Shown here in pieces: positions 42,658 to 51,044 of a DNA stretch of 64,000 nucleotides. Positions within the stretch are counted from its first letter, which is position 1; each line of letters begins with the position of its first letter. Position numbers and translations under genes: made by a program. Source of the DNA: Streptomyces aurantiacus (GTDB taxonomy: Bacteria; Actinomycetota; Actinomycetes; Streptomycetales; Streptomycetaceae). The stretch is taken from the NCBI RefSeq assembly GCF_027107535.1, contig NZ_CP114283.1:4774001-4838000 (forward strand), in the 5' to 3' direction. The notes beneath the pieces are model-generated. The model was not told where the DNA came from. It did not search any database and worked only from the letters and a program-made list of their open reading frames with translations.

Positions 42658-42694
42658 AAACCGATCGGTTTCACCACCGTAAACCGATCGGTTT
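42658..42694. promoter_or_regulatory. TetR-type operator pair before SDR
   Basis: Two perfect palindromes AAACCGATCGGTTT at 42658-42671 and 42681-42694, centres 23 bp apart. The same consensus (AAACYGATCRGTTT) recurs at 46042, 47551 and 49199. Confidence 0.8.
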
Positions 42695-43407
42695 CGTGAT
42701 GCAAGTCGGGTGGAGCGCGGATGCCCACGGCACGCGGGGTCGAGGTGGAGTCGGACAGAGTTCAGGCTTCAGGGGCTGGCTGGCTTCATGTCCATCTGCG
42801 AAGTCCGTACTCGACGGGCTCAGGCCGGTGAAAGCCGCGAGTCCGTCGGCAGTGATCGACGTGGCCTGGCTGGACCTCGGGCGGAGTTCAGCGGAGTGAC
42901 GTGAGGAGTGGCGTGTCGCACGGCTCGGTGTCGCCGACGTGCTCGGCCGCGCACCCTTGCGAGTCTGGCCTGGGGTCGGTGACCAAGTACGGCGGGCGGG
43001 TCGGCGAGGCGCGCGACGACAGGGAACAGGCCCGACGGCCCCGACGGCCTTTGTCGCGACGCGACGTCGCGACGAGGGGCGGCCCAGTCCGCGGGAGCCG
43101 GCGCGCGGCGCCGTACAGACGGGTCACCCACCCTGCCTGAACTGGAGCCCACGCACCAGAGTCGTGGGATGATCCGGCCCCCGATCCGGCCCTCCCTGTG
43201 TCACCTGTCGCCGCCGCGGCACCGCGCCGGTCGCCTCGACGCCGCATGCAAAGGCGACCCGGTCGCTGGTGCGTTGGGAGGGAAACGGATGCGGCCGGTG
43301 GATGACGGTCAATCCCACGACTGTGGCGGCTCGACGGACATAGTGCTGAGGATCACCCTGTGCGAGATGGAGTCGCTCATGTCCGCCGCGTGCATCTCCG
43401 GTGCTTC
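42695..43407. other. 710-bp region without recognisable gene
   Basis: Frames on both strands give Arg/Gly/Ala-rich strings with no motif. Twin GTCGCGAC octamers at 43053-43060 and 43066-43073 make a hairpin. Possibly old IS debris. Confidence 0.5.
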
Positions 43408-45138
43408 TTATGGAACCGGAATCACCGGCAGGACGATGCGGGAGGGGCGGGCGGGGTCGTGGAAGACGCGCTGGCGGGCCACTCGGGCCGTGGTCGCGCT
43501 CTCCTCGGGTTCGCCAGTGTTGAGGTTGCGGTCCCAGCGGGGGAAGTTGCTGGAGGTGACCTGGACCCGTATCCGGTGACCCGCTTTGAAGGCGATACTG
43601 GTCGACCACAGGTCCACGACGTGCTCAGCCGCCTCGCCCGGTGTCGCCGCACGCACCCGCACGATGCCGTCGGCCACGTTGCGGGAGACGCCCGACTCGT
43701 CGACGTCGCACAGGCGTGCCACCCAGTCGGTCGAGGGTCCGTCCGTGGCGGCGAAGAGCACGGCCCGGACCCGGCCGGTCACCTCGACGTCCTCGGTGAG
43801 CGGTTCGGTGGTGAAGACCAGGACGTCCTCGCGCGCCTCCACAGCCGCCTGGTCGAGCGGCCCGGGACGGAACTCGTCGGCGTTCAGGAGCCCGCCACCC
43901 ATGAGAATCGCGCCGCCGGTGGTCGGCACCGGGTCCAGGGGGTCGTAGGTGAACTCCTCGGCCTGCTCGGCGGCGGACGGCGGCTCCTGCGTCAGGCGTC
44001 CGTCCGCGCGCAGGTGGAAGTCCGTGTCCGCGGCCCGCGACAGGGGCCATTCCGTCTCCTCGCGCCACTGGTTGATACCCATGACGAACAGCAGCACCGT
44101 GCCCGTGTCCGGCTCCACAGCTCCACCGTCGCCGCCTTCGCCGCCTTCGCCGCCTTCGCCGCCTTCGCCGAGGGTGCGGTGGAACCAGTCGTACTGCATG
44201 TCGTGCACGCGTCCGCGCATGCCCATGTAGTCGGAGTGCGCGCCGAACCCGAAGTTGACGTCACCGACCACGTGCCGCCAGTTGGTGTGGGTCCACGGGC
44301 CCATGACCAGCGTGGCGGAATGGCCGGCGCGGCGCATCGCGGCGAAGTTGTCGAGCGTGCCCTGGCTGAAGACGTCGAACCAGCCGCCGACCTGGAAGGT
44401 GGGCAGCTCGACCTCGCCGTGCCGGCCCGCGACAGTGCATGACGCCGCCCACTCGGGCTCGCGCCGGGACCGCTCATAACCCAGCTCGGGCAGGTCGTGC
44501 CGGGCGAACGCGGGAAACCGCCCTGCGGGCAGCTCCCCGTAACCACCGCTCGCCAAGCCGTCGAAATCCTGCACGAGCCCGGTGATGCCGTTCACGAGCC
44601 CGTCGAGGTCGGTGGAGTGACGGCGCATCAGGGTGTCGGCCCCCTGCAGGAGCGACCAGGGCACGCTGAGGCCGAGCTCGATCGCACCGCCACGCGTCCA
44701 CAGCCCGTCGTCCGGGTCGGACCAGGTGATCATCGGCGCGATGGCCTTCAGCTCCGGCGGCTTCGACAACGCCGCCATCCACTGCGTGTTGCCGAAGTAG
44801 CTGCCACCAATCATGCCGACGGAGCCGTTCGAGCCGGTCAGCGCGGCGGCCCACCGTACGGTGTCGTAGCCGTCGCTCTCCTCATACGTGAACGGCTCCC
44901 ACTCACCCTTGGAGGCGAACCGGCCACGGGTGTCCTGCAGGACCACCAGGAAACCGTGCCTCGCCGCCGCCAGCGGATCGAGTACGACGCCCATCATCGG
45001 GGTCTGCTTGCCGTACGGCAGCCGGGCCAACAGCACCGGCCACGGCCCCGTACCGCCGGGCCGGTAGACATCCGCGCGCAGCACCGTGCCGTCACGCATC
45101 TCTGCCGGAACGTCGAACCCGATCTGTATCTCCGCCAT
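43408..45138 (-). CDS. CocE/NonD-family hydrolase (S15 type)
   Basis: Cytoplasmic-looking alpha/beta hydrolase of 576 residues without signal peptide. It starts with DVPAEMRDGTVLRADVYRPG; LVVLQDTRGRFASKGEWEPF and the nucleophile elbow GMIGGSYFGNTQW (Ser about 117) are typical of cocaine esterase. The His region is GFGAHSDYMG, and the C-terminal jelly-roll shows AGHRIRVQVTSSNFPRWDRN. A Gly/Glu run (GEGGEGGEGGEGGDGG, from a GCCGCCTTC microsatellite at about 44128-44170) interrupts a loop and may vary in length. GGAG before ATG 45138. Three GACGT repeats lie just upstream. Substrate unknown. Confidence 0.9.
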   Translation of the reverse strand: MAEIQIGFDVPAEMRDGTVLRADVYRPGGTGPWPVLLARLPYGKQTPMMGVVLDPLAAARHGFLVVLQDTRGRFASKGEWEPFTYEESDGYDTVRWAAALTGSNGSVGMIGGSYFGNTQWMAALSKPPELKAIAPMITWSDPDDGLWTRGGAIELGLSVPWSLLQGADTLMRRHSTDLDGLVNGITGLVQDFDGLASGGYGELPAGRFPAFARHDLPELGYERSRREPEWAASCTVAGRHGEVELPTFQVGGWFDVFSQGTLDNFAAMRRAGHSATLVMGPWTHTNWRHVVGDVNFGFGAHSDYMGMRGRVHDMQYDWFHRTLGEGGEGGEGGEGGDGGAVEPDTGTVLLFVMGINQWREETEWPLSRAADTDFHLRADGRLTQEPPSAAEQAEEFTYDPLDPVPTTGGAILMGGGLLNADEFRPGPLDQAAVEAREDVLVFTTEPLTEDVEVTGRVRAVLFAATDGPSTDWVARLCDVDESGVSRNVADGIVRVRAATPGEAAEHVVDLWSTSIAFKAGHRIRVQVTSSNFPRWDRNLNTGEPEESATTARVARQRVFHDPARPSRIVLPVIPVP

Positions 45139-45148
45139 GTGCCGCTCC

Positions 45149-45173
45149 GTTACGTCTTACGTCTGAACGTCTT
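45149..45173. promoter_or_regulatory. GACGT direct repeats upstream of hydrolase
   Basis: On the minus strand GACGTTC, GACGTAA and GACGTAA follow each other 8-9 bases apart, 10-35 bases before the start codon at 45138. It is probably a regulator site in the leader; no protein can be named. Confidence 0.35.
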
Positions 45174-45205
45174 TTGCCTGCGGGGTACTTGAGTGCGGGC
45201 GGGCG

Positions 45206-46024
45206 TCAGCCGGCCAACTGGTTCATCTTGCGGATCTGCTTGTCGAAGACCCTGGCGGGAGCGAAGCGGCGCAGTATGCGCGCACGTCCGGCCAGGGGCC
45301 CGGCGGTGTAGCGCTGCTTCGGTTTGGCGTCGGTCGCCGCCGCGACGATCGCCTTGGCGACGACGGCGGGGGCGTCACCGTCCCTGATCGCGTCCGCCAT
45401 CACGCGGTCGATGGTGAGCCGCTGGTTCGCGTAGGCGTGCAGGGGGGTGTCGGGCTTCGCGCTGTTGGCCTCGAATCCGGTCCTGGTGTAGGCGGGTTCG
45501 ACGATGAGCGCCCGGACGCCGTGGTCACGGACCTCGTGGTCCAGGGACTCGGTGTAGCCCTCGATCGCGTGCTTGGAGGCGGCGTAGGCGGCCATGTAGG
45601 GCTGGGGCAGGAACCCGAGAACGGACGAGATGTTGATGATGCGCCCGCGTCGCTGGGCGCGCATGTGCGGCAGGACCTCGTTCACCATGCGCATGACCCC
45701 GAAGACGTTGGTGTCGAAGACGCCCTGGGCTTGCTCGACGGAGGTTTCCTCGGCCGCACCCATCGAGCCGACGCCGGCGTTGTTGACCAGGACGTCGATC
45801 CGCCCGAACCGCTCGCTCGCCTCCTGGACCGCTGCGGAGACCGAGGCGCCACTGGCGACGTCGAGCCCGAGGAACGTCACGCCGTCGAGCGGGGAGACGC
45901 GTGAGGTGTCACGGCTTGTGCCGACTACGTTGAATCCGGCTGCGACCAGGGCGAGCGCGGTTTCCTTCCCGATGCCGGATGACGCTCCCGTCACGAGCGC
46001 CAGCGGCTGGTTCGTCGTCATCAT
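45206..46024 (-). CDS. Short-chain dehydrogenase/reductase
   Basis: Classical SDR of 272 residues. LALVTGASSGIGKETALALV, LDV at FLGLDVASG, NNAG in VLVNNAGVGSMG, ISSVLGFLPQPYMAAYAASK (Ser, Tyr and Lys of the catalytic set). A C-terminal extension RYTAGPLAGRARILRRFAPA is typical of oxidoreductases related to retinol-type SDRs. ATG 46024 has AAGG eight bases upstream; a start at 46060 would run into the operator. Two TetR-type palindromes lie at 46042-46081, between this gene and the divergent frameshifted tetR. Confidence 0.9.
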   Translation of the reverse strand: MMTTNQPLALVTGASSGIGKETALALVAAGFNVVGTSRDTSRVSPLDGVTFLGLDVASGASVSAAVQEASERFGRIDVLVNNAGVGSMGAAEETSVEQAQGVFDTNVFGVMRMVNEVLPHMRAQRRGRIINISSVLGFLPQPYMAAYAASKHAIEGYTESLDHEVRDHGVRALIVEPAYTRTGFEANSAKPDTPLHAYANQRLTIDRVMADAIRDGDAPAVVAKAIVAAATDAKPKQRYTAGPLAGRARILRRFAPARVFDKQIRKMNQLAG

Positions 46025-46041
46025 GGATGCCTTACTCGTCA

Positions 46042-46081
46042 GAAACTGATCAGTTTCCATTCACCGTAAACTGATCGGTTT
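46042..46081. promoter_or_regulatory. TetR-type operator pair before second SDR
   Basis: GAAACTGATCAGTTTC (46042-46057) is a perfect palindrome; AAACTGATCGGTTT (46068-46081) is near perfect. Centres are 25 bp apart. They sit 18-57 bases upstream of the SDR start at 46024. Confidence 0.8.
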
Positions 46082-46331
46082 CCAAGCGCAAGCTCAAGCG
46101 TCGACCCGATGCGGGCCGCGCCACCGTCTGCGCGCTGAGGCGGATCGGGCTGCGCGGCGGCTGCGGCGTCTCGCCCAAGGTGGGTCGGGGCGCTGTTTAT
46201 GACGTGCGACAGACAGGAGCCCGGCTCATGGCGGTCGGCCGCGACAAGGGCCCTGCGGACCGGAGCCCGGTCAGGCGCCCTGCCGGCAGACGCAAACCGA
46301 CGGGCGCCTGCCACAACGACGGCATGGCCAC

Positions 46332-46860
46332 ATGGCCAGGCTCAATGCGCAGGCGAGGCGCGAAAGCGTCGTCCGCGCAGCGATCGCCGAGTTCGCGCTC
46401 AAGGGCTGCTACGGCACCTCCACCGAGGCGATCGCGCAACTCGTCGGCGTCACGCAGCCACACCTCTTCCGGTTCTTCCGGGGCAAAAAGGCGATCTTCG
46501 TCGCCGCCTTGGCGCGGAGCAGGGAAGACACCCGCATGGCCTTCGACCGGGCGGCCGAGGGGATGGAGGGCAGCGAGCAGGCTCTGGGCGCATTGGCGGG
46601 CATGTACGCGCGGCTGATCTCGGCGCGCCCCGAATCGCTCCTGATGCAGATGCAGGGATACGCCGTCGTCGCGGCCGCCGAGGCAGAGGGCGACGGCCGG
46701 ACGGGCGAACGCGTCCGGGCCGGCTGGATGAGATCGCGGGAAGGCGTGCACCTGTCGCTGGGTGCCAATGTCCACGCGACCACGAGCTTCTTGCGGCATG
46801 CTCGGCAACACTCTTACGGCCATCGGGTTTCCCTCCGATTGCCGGGAAGCAGGGGCGTGA
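46332..46860 (+). pseudogene. TetR-family regulator with C-terminal frameshift
   Basis: The N-terminus is a normal TetR HTH: RRESVVRAAIAEFALKGCYG, TSTEAIAQLVGVTQPHLFRF, FRGKKAIFVAAL. The body continues to ANVHATTSFL at about 46790. There the frame is lost: the +1 frame reads GMLGNTLTAIGFPSDCREAG and stops at 46858-46860, the expected TetR end at about 175 residues. In the unshifted frame translation would run on for hundreds of non-protein codons to 48044. Either a recent frameshift has altered the last helix, or there is a sequencing error. It is divergent from the SDR at 45206 with the shared operators between them. Confidence 0.7.
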
Positions 46861-46946
46861 GGCCCTGGGCGCTACTCCGGCTGCGGAGTCGGGCATCAAC
46901 CCGAAAGAGCACTTCGGTCGCCGACCCTGCTCGAAGACGGGGCGGA

Positions 46947-47516
46947 TCAGCGCATGTCTGCCGCATCGAGCAGGGTGACCACCGTGGGCGCGATGAGCCC
47001 GGCCAGGTTGTCGGCCTGGATTCCCGCGCGGGCGCTGGCGCCGTCGAATACCAGGATGAGCTGCCGGGCCAGCAGGTCGGGATCGTTTGCTCCACCCTGT
47101 TCGGCCTCGGAACGGAAAAAGGACGTCAGGTTCGCTTTGATCTGGTGGGCCACCCGGCTCGCGGGGTGGGTCTGGTCCTTGAGCTCGATCTGCACAGCCA
47201 GGTACCGGCAGCCTTGGAAGTCGGGCGCAACCGCCTGCGACTCCACCCGCTCGAAGACGTACAGGATCCGCTCGCGGGGGGAACGGCCGTCATCCGTTGG
47301 GGGCAGGGCCCTCGCCACGAAGGCAGCGGCACGCTCCTTCAGGCTCGCCGCCAGCAGTTCGTCCTTGCTCTCGAACAGCTGGTACATGGAGCGCTTCGAC
47401 ACCCCCGCCGCCTTGCACAGAGCCTCGACGCCGATGCCGACGCCGTCGCGGTAGGTGAGCGTGGCCGCGGCCTCCAGCAGCCGCTCCCGGGGACTTTGCT
47501 TCACTTCGGTAGTCAT
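46947..47516 (-). CDS. TetR-family regulator
   Basis: Repressor of 189 residues. HTH: SPRERLLEAAATLTYRDGVG, then VEALCKAAGVSKRSMYQLFE followed by SKDELLAASL. The ligand domain contains YLAVQIELKDQTHPASRVAH and ends VVTLLDAADMR, close to TetR_C_25-like regulators. ATG 47516 has a poor ribosome binding site. One copy of the local operator (ACCGATCGGTTTCC, left arm degenerate) lies at 47551, so it may control itself and the three other genes bearing the operator pair. It converges with the frameshifted tetR. Confidence 0.88.
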   Translation of the reverse strand: MTTEVKQSPRERLLEAAATLTYRDGVGIGVEALCKAAGVSKRSMYQLFESKDELLAASLKERAAAFVARALPPTDDGRSPRERILYVFERVESQAVAPDFQGCRYLAVQIELKDQTHPASRVAHQIKANLTSFFRSEAEQGGANDPDLLARQLILVFDGASARAGIQADNLAGLIAPTVVTLLDAADMR

Positions 47517-47550
47517 ACCGCGAGGTTAACTCGAATCGAACGAAATGGAC

Positions 47551-47564
47551 ACCGATCGGTTTCC
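47551..47564. promoter_or_regulatory. Single TetR-type operator upstream of tetR
   Basis: ACCGATCGGTTTCC matches the right arm and core of the local operator consensus, 35 bases before the TetR start at 47516. The second copy found at the other three promoters is absent. Confidence 0.6.
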
Positions 47565-47748
47565 ACGGGGTGTCGGGGAGACGCTCGCCGTCCGCGGACG
47601 CCTGCAGGGCGCTCAGAGGCTCGGCGACGGCCTTGGGGGAAAGACCGCCGCCGAGCCCTGATGGTGCGCGCGCCTCTCGTCCCCACGGGGGCGACGCACA
47701 CCGGGGCCACTCCGAGTAATGACCCCGTCCTGGGTGAGCCGCCTTCTA

Positions 47749-49047
47749 CTACGCCGGGGCAGCGGTCTTCGCGGGCTCCGTCTCAGCGGGGATGCGATGC
47801 AACCCCTTGCGGTCGTACCAGCTGGTCACGCCGAAACCGAAGAGGGCGGCTGCCACAAGGCCGACGGCCATCATCACCCAGCCCCGGGCCAGGCCGGCGT
47901 CGGCCTGGGCATCGTAGTAGAGGATCGAGCGGATGCCGCCGACGATCTGCCGCAGCGGCTCGAACTCCGCCAGGAAGCGGTAGAAGCCGGGCAGCGCCTG
48001 AAGCGGCGTGGTGGCGTTGGCCGTCGGCACCGCCATCCCGATGAAGACCAGCGTGACCACCAGCATGCCGGGCGTGCCGAAGACAGCGAGGAGGGTGAGC
48101 GCGCCGATCCCGGAGACCGCGATGGCGCACACCGAGTACAGCCACAGCAGCGGCAGATGGGAGGCGTACATCCCCATGAGGCCGACCGCGCCCACCATGA
48201 CCAGGCTCCCCATCAGCAGCGACAGCCCGGCCATGAGAGTGCTGCTGACGGCGAGGGTCTGCACCCGCGTCGCCCGGATCAGCGGGCGGTGCAGGCGCAG
48301 CGGGCCCATGTCGTTGTGGGTGTAGCCGAGGGCATGATCCACCTGGCCGCTGATGACGTTGGCGGAGAGCATGCCGCAGACCACCAGGACGAGCGCGTAG
48401 TAGAACGCGGTCAGGCCCAGGCCGCTGTGCGAGTCGAGGGGATGGCCATCCTGGACCGCGACGGCGGCCGGGTCGGCCAGGAGGATGCGTGCCGCGGCGG
48501 GCAGTTCCGCCTGCCTGGCCCCGCCCTGGGCGGTCAGTTCCTTGCCCACCTCGAGCGAGGCGCTTTCGGCCGCCTGCGTCGTCGCAGTCCGGGCCAGACC
48601 GGAGCCCACACTGCCGGCGGACTGGTTGGTCAGCACCGTCAGCGTCGGCCGGGCCTGGGCCCCGGTGGTCACGGCGCCGGTGAGTGCGGTGGTGGCGGAG
48701 GTGAAGTCGGCGGGGACGACGAGCGCGCCGTACAGCTTGCCCTTGCCGAGTTCCTCCTTCATCTCCTTCTCGTCCATCACCTTCCAGTCGATCTTGCCCT
48801 CGCTCGCGGTGGACTTCTTGATCGACTCTGTGATCCGAGCCCCCAGGTTGACCTGCTTGCCGCCGACAGCGGCCCCCTCGTCGGCGTTGACCAGGCCGAC
48901 GGGCAGATTCTTCATGTGGCCGACGGGATCGATGTTGGCCCCGACATAGAACACGGTGAACAGCAGCGCGAGGACGCCCGTGATGACGCCGTTGGCGATC
49001 CACAGGGGTTTGGCACGCAGAACGCGGAACGGGTGAATCCCACTCAT
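47749..49047 (-). CDS. YhgE/Pip-like membrane protein (DUF3533)
   Basis: Membrane protein of 432 residues. One N-terminal helix (WIANGVITGVLALLFTVFYV) precedes a 150-residue extracytoplasmic domain with LPVGLVNADEGAAVGGKQVN, then five or six helices (FYYALVLVVCGMLSANVISG; LLMGSLVMVGAVGLMGMYAS; LYSVCAIAVSGIGALTLLAV; GMLVVTLVFIGMAVPTANAT; GWVMMAVGLVAAALFGFGV). This is the ABC-2-like fold of DUF3533/YhgE proteins, which lack an ATPase gene; none is near. GGAG seven bases before ATG 49047. The operator pair at 49199-49240 places it in the TetR regulon, suggesting inducible export or envelope stress response. Confidence 0.87.
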   Translation of the reverse strand: MSGIHPFRVLRAKPLWIANGVITGVLALLFTVFYVGANIDPVGHMKNLPVGLVNADEGAAVGGKQVNLGARITESIKKSTASEGKIDWKVMDEKEMKEELGKGKLYGALVVPADFTSATTALTGAVTTGAQARPTLTVLTNQSAGSVGSGLARTATTQAAESASLEVGKELTAQGGARQAELPAAARILLADPAAVAVQDGHPLDSHSGLGLTAFYYALVLVVCGMLSANVISGQVDHALGYTHNDMGPLRLHRPLIRATRVQTLAVSSTLMAGLSLLMGSLVMVGAVGLMGMYASHLPLLWLYSVCAIAVSGIGALTLLAVFGTPGMLVVTLVFIGMAVPTANATTPLQALPGFYRFLAEFEPLRQIVGGIRSILYYDAQADAGLARGWVMMAVGLVAAALFGFGVTSWYDRKGLHRIPAETEPAKTAAPA

Positions 49048-49198
49048 GACTTACTCCGGTTTCGGACGACACACTCATATCCGGAGAAGGGCGGACAGCT
49101 TCATTGCGGTCCGGCGACCCTCGGAACGTTCATTCCCGGCACACACGGCCGTCGACGTGGAACCGGACATCGAGCACTCCCGCCGGACTCCGACTGAT

Positions 49199-49240
49199 GA
49201 AACCGGTCGGTTTCAGAGCCATCGTAAACCGATCAGTTTA
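49199..49240. promoter_or_regulatory. TetR-type operator pair before DUF3533 gene
   Basis: GAAACCGGTCGGTTTC (49199-49214) and TAAACCGATCAGTTTA (49225-49240), centres 26 bp apart, about 150 bases upstream of the start at 49047. Same consensus as the sites at 42658 and 46042. Confidence 0.8.
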
Positions 49241-49416
49241 CAAATTCCAAGTCGAGGCGCGGTCCCATATCCCAGCAGCGCCAGGAAGCCGCTTGCCGGC
49301 GCCATCCCTGGCATCTGGTCGCTTCGAGCCGCGAGTGAGCGGCTCGCTTCAGGTCACGCAAGCGGTCCAGGTCCGTCGCGCCGAACACGCCCATCGGGGC
49401 CGTCCCGCCCAGCAGG

Positions 49417-49623
49417 CGGTGGTGTCCCGCCAGGTGGTGTAGCGGATCAAGGCGCCGGAATCCGCAGGTCATCGCCGCATCGGCGCGGCTCGGGACCGCG
49501 GATGGCGCTGACGGCAGGTCAGCCGCTTAGCGGGCCGGCAGCCGTGTCCCATGGGGTGGCCGACGCGCGGCTTACCGGAACGCGCCGAGCAAGGTCGCTT
49601 ACACCATGAAGCGGGACACGACC
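49417..49623 (-). mobile_element. MITE-like element, copy 2 (inverted)
   Basis: Exact reverse complement of 7438-7644 over 207 bp. Terminal repeats GTGTCCCGC (49422-49430) and GCGGGACAC (49611-49619). The flanks differ completely from copy 1, so the identity ends with the element. The surrounding gap 49241-49879 otherwise holds no recognisable gene. Confidence 0.75.
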
Positions 49624-49879
49624 CGGCAGTCGCCATTGCCGACTCCCGGCGACCTGCCGGTTCCGGATTGATGACCTCGATCTGCTGGGCCCGGATGAAG
49701 CCGATGCCGTGCTCTACCCGCTCGATCGACACCGATTCCGTGCGGAGCCAAGTTCACGGCCGGTTCTCCGGTGGCGTCAGTAGCGGGAATTGCCGGGCCG
49801 ATTCGGCCCGTGGCCGACGGTCCGCGGGAAGCGGGGACTGGAAGCGAACGGCGGCCGCCACGCAAGCGCCCGCCCCGGC

Positions 49880-50548
49880 TCAGGAGGGTGTGCGCGTTGG
49901 CGCAAGCTCGGCTGTTACGGCGTCGGCTACGACATCCCTCACCTGCTCCTCCGTGGGCGTGGGCCGGCCGAGTTCGGCAGCGAGTTGAGCCAACGAGGTC
50001 ATCCGGACACCGGGCAGGGCGCAGGCCGTGAACGTGGTGTAGACGTCGAGATCCGGGTCGACGTTGAGCGCGAATCCGTGGCTGGTGACGCCGCCGCTGA
50101 TGCGCATGCCGATGGAGGCGATTTTGCGGTGGTCGGGGGTCCACACGCCGACCAGGCTCTCGGCGCCTCGGGGTGTGTCCCGGCGTATCGCGTCGAATCC
50201 GAGTGATCCCAGCGCACGGATCAGGGCGTGTTCGATCCGTCGTATCAAGCCGCGCGGTCCCAGCTCGCGTACGTTCAGCACGAGATACCCGATCAGCTGC
50301 CCTGGCCCGTGATAGGTGGCGTGACCTCCCCGGTCGACTTCGACCAGGCTGATCGGTGAAGCCGGTTCCGGCAGTTGGTCGGCCGGTGTCCGCGCCGTGC
50401 AGGTGATCACGGGTGGGTGGGTGAGCAGAAACAGCCGATCCCCAGTACGCCCCTGCTTCCGCTCGGCCACCCAACCGGCCATGTCGGCCTGCGCGACCTC
50501 ATACGGCACCTCACCCAGATCGACCCGCTCCATCTCCCCTGGCTGCAT
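49880..50548 (-). CDS. lipB: Octanoyltransferase LipB-like protein
   Basis: Lipoyl(octanoyl) transferase of 222 residues, which moves the octanoyl group from acyl carrier protein to lipoyl domains. Family motifs: VDRGGHATYHGPGQLIGYLV (RGGxxTYHGPGQ), KIASIGMRISGGVTSHGFAL (catalytic Lys near 146) and a Cys in FTACALPGVRMTSLAQL where PCG(I) is usual. ATG 50548 has GGAG six bases upstream. LipA is not adjacent, so this may be a second, accessory copy beside the housekeeping lipAB; that needs the rest of the genome. Confidence 0.9.
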   Translation of the reverse strand: MQPGEMERVDLGEVPYEVAQADMAGWVAERKQGRTGDRLFLLTHPPVITCTARTPADQLPEPASPISLVEVDRGGHATYHGPGQLIGYLVLNVRELGPRGLIRRIEHALIRALGSLGFDAIRRDTPRGAESLVGVWTPDHRKIASIGMRISGGVTSHGFALNVDPDLDVYTTFTACALPGVRMTSLAQLAAELGRPTPTEEQVRDVVADAVTAELAPTRTPS

Positions 50549-50734
50549 TACCACTCCTGTGCCGTTTGAGGCGACGTCGCCTCGCGCCGCGCCTGCGAAA
50601 ACCCGCCCCCGACGAAGAGACCACGGCCGCGGCACTCACCGCCGCACCAGCAGACCACCGTGCGCGCGACACAGCCCCGCGGCCAGGTCTCGTCCCCCAT
50701 GACCACGACCAGCCACAGCCGCTGGGACCGGCTT

Positions 50735-51030
50735 CAGCGTGGCGTTCCGTACCCGTAGATCCCCAGGATGGCGAGTTTTTTTCCGCCTGTCTGTCCGCCT
50801 GGTCGATGTCGGCGTCGTCCAGGCCGAGTTGGAGCTTGAGGTCGAGCTTCCCGACCGTGTCGTAGAGCCACTCCGGAACGGTGTCCGGGGTGAGGTGCAG
50901 GCGGACGGCGGGTGGTGCGGGAAGGTTTTCGATGCTCGAGAGGGTGCCGTCAGGCTTTCGACGTACATGGTGATGTCGTCGCCCCGGAGCGTGGAGGTGG
51001 AACCGGGCGCTCCACGTGAAGGCACTTCGG
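50735..51030 (-). pseudogene. Small hypothetical gene with break at an A7 run
   Basis: The minus-strand frame reads FTWSARFHLHAPGR, DGTLSSIENLPAPPAVRLHL, TPDTVPEWLYDTVGKLDLKL and QLGLDDADIDQADRQAEKN, then meets AAAAAAAC at 50775-50782. In the -1 frame the text continues LAILGIYGYGTPR and stops at 50735, which looks like the natural end. The heptamer A AAA AAC is in the right phase for -1 slippage. No start codon is clear; the frame follows the MMPL stop directly. It could be a broken gene, a slippage product or a sequencing error. Confidence 0.4.
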
Positions 51031-51044
51031 CCTCTCGGGAGGGT

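Noticed and set aside
43053..43073. Twin GTCGCGAC octamers as a specific operator
   Set aside because: Short GC palindromes are frequent at this base composition and no gene start is close by.
46332..48044. 570-codon plus-strand frame beginning as TetR
   Set aside because: After about residue 155 it is shadow sequence opposite the second TetR and the DUF3533 gene; a frameshift explains the missing TetR stop.
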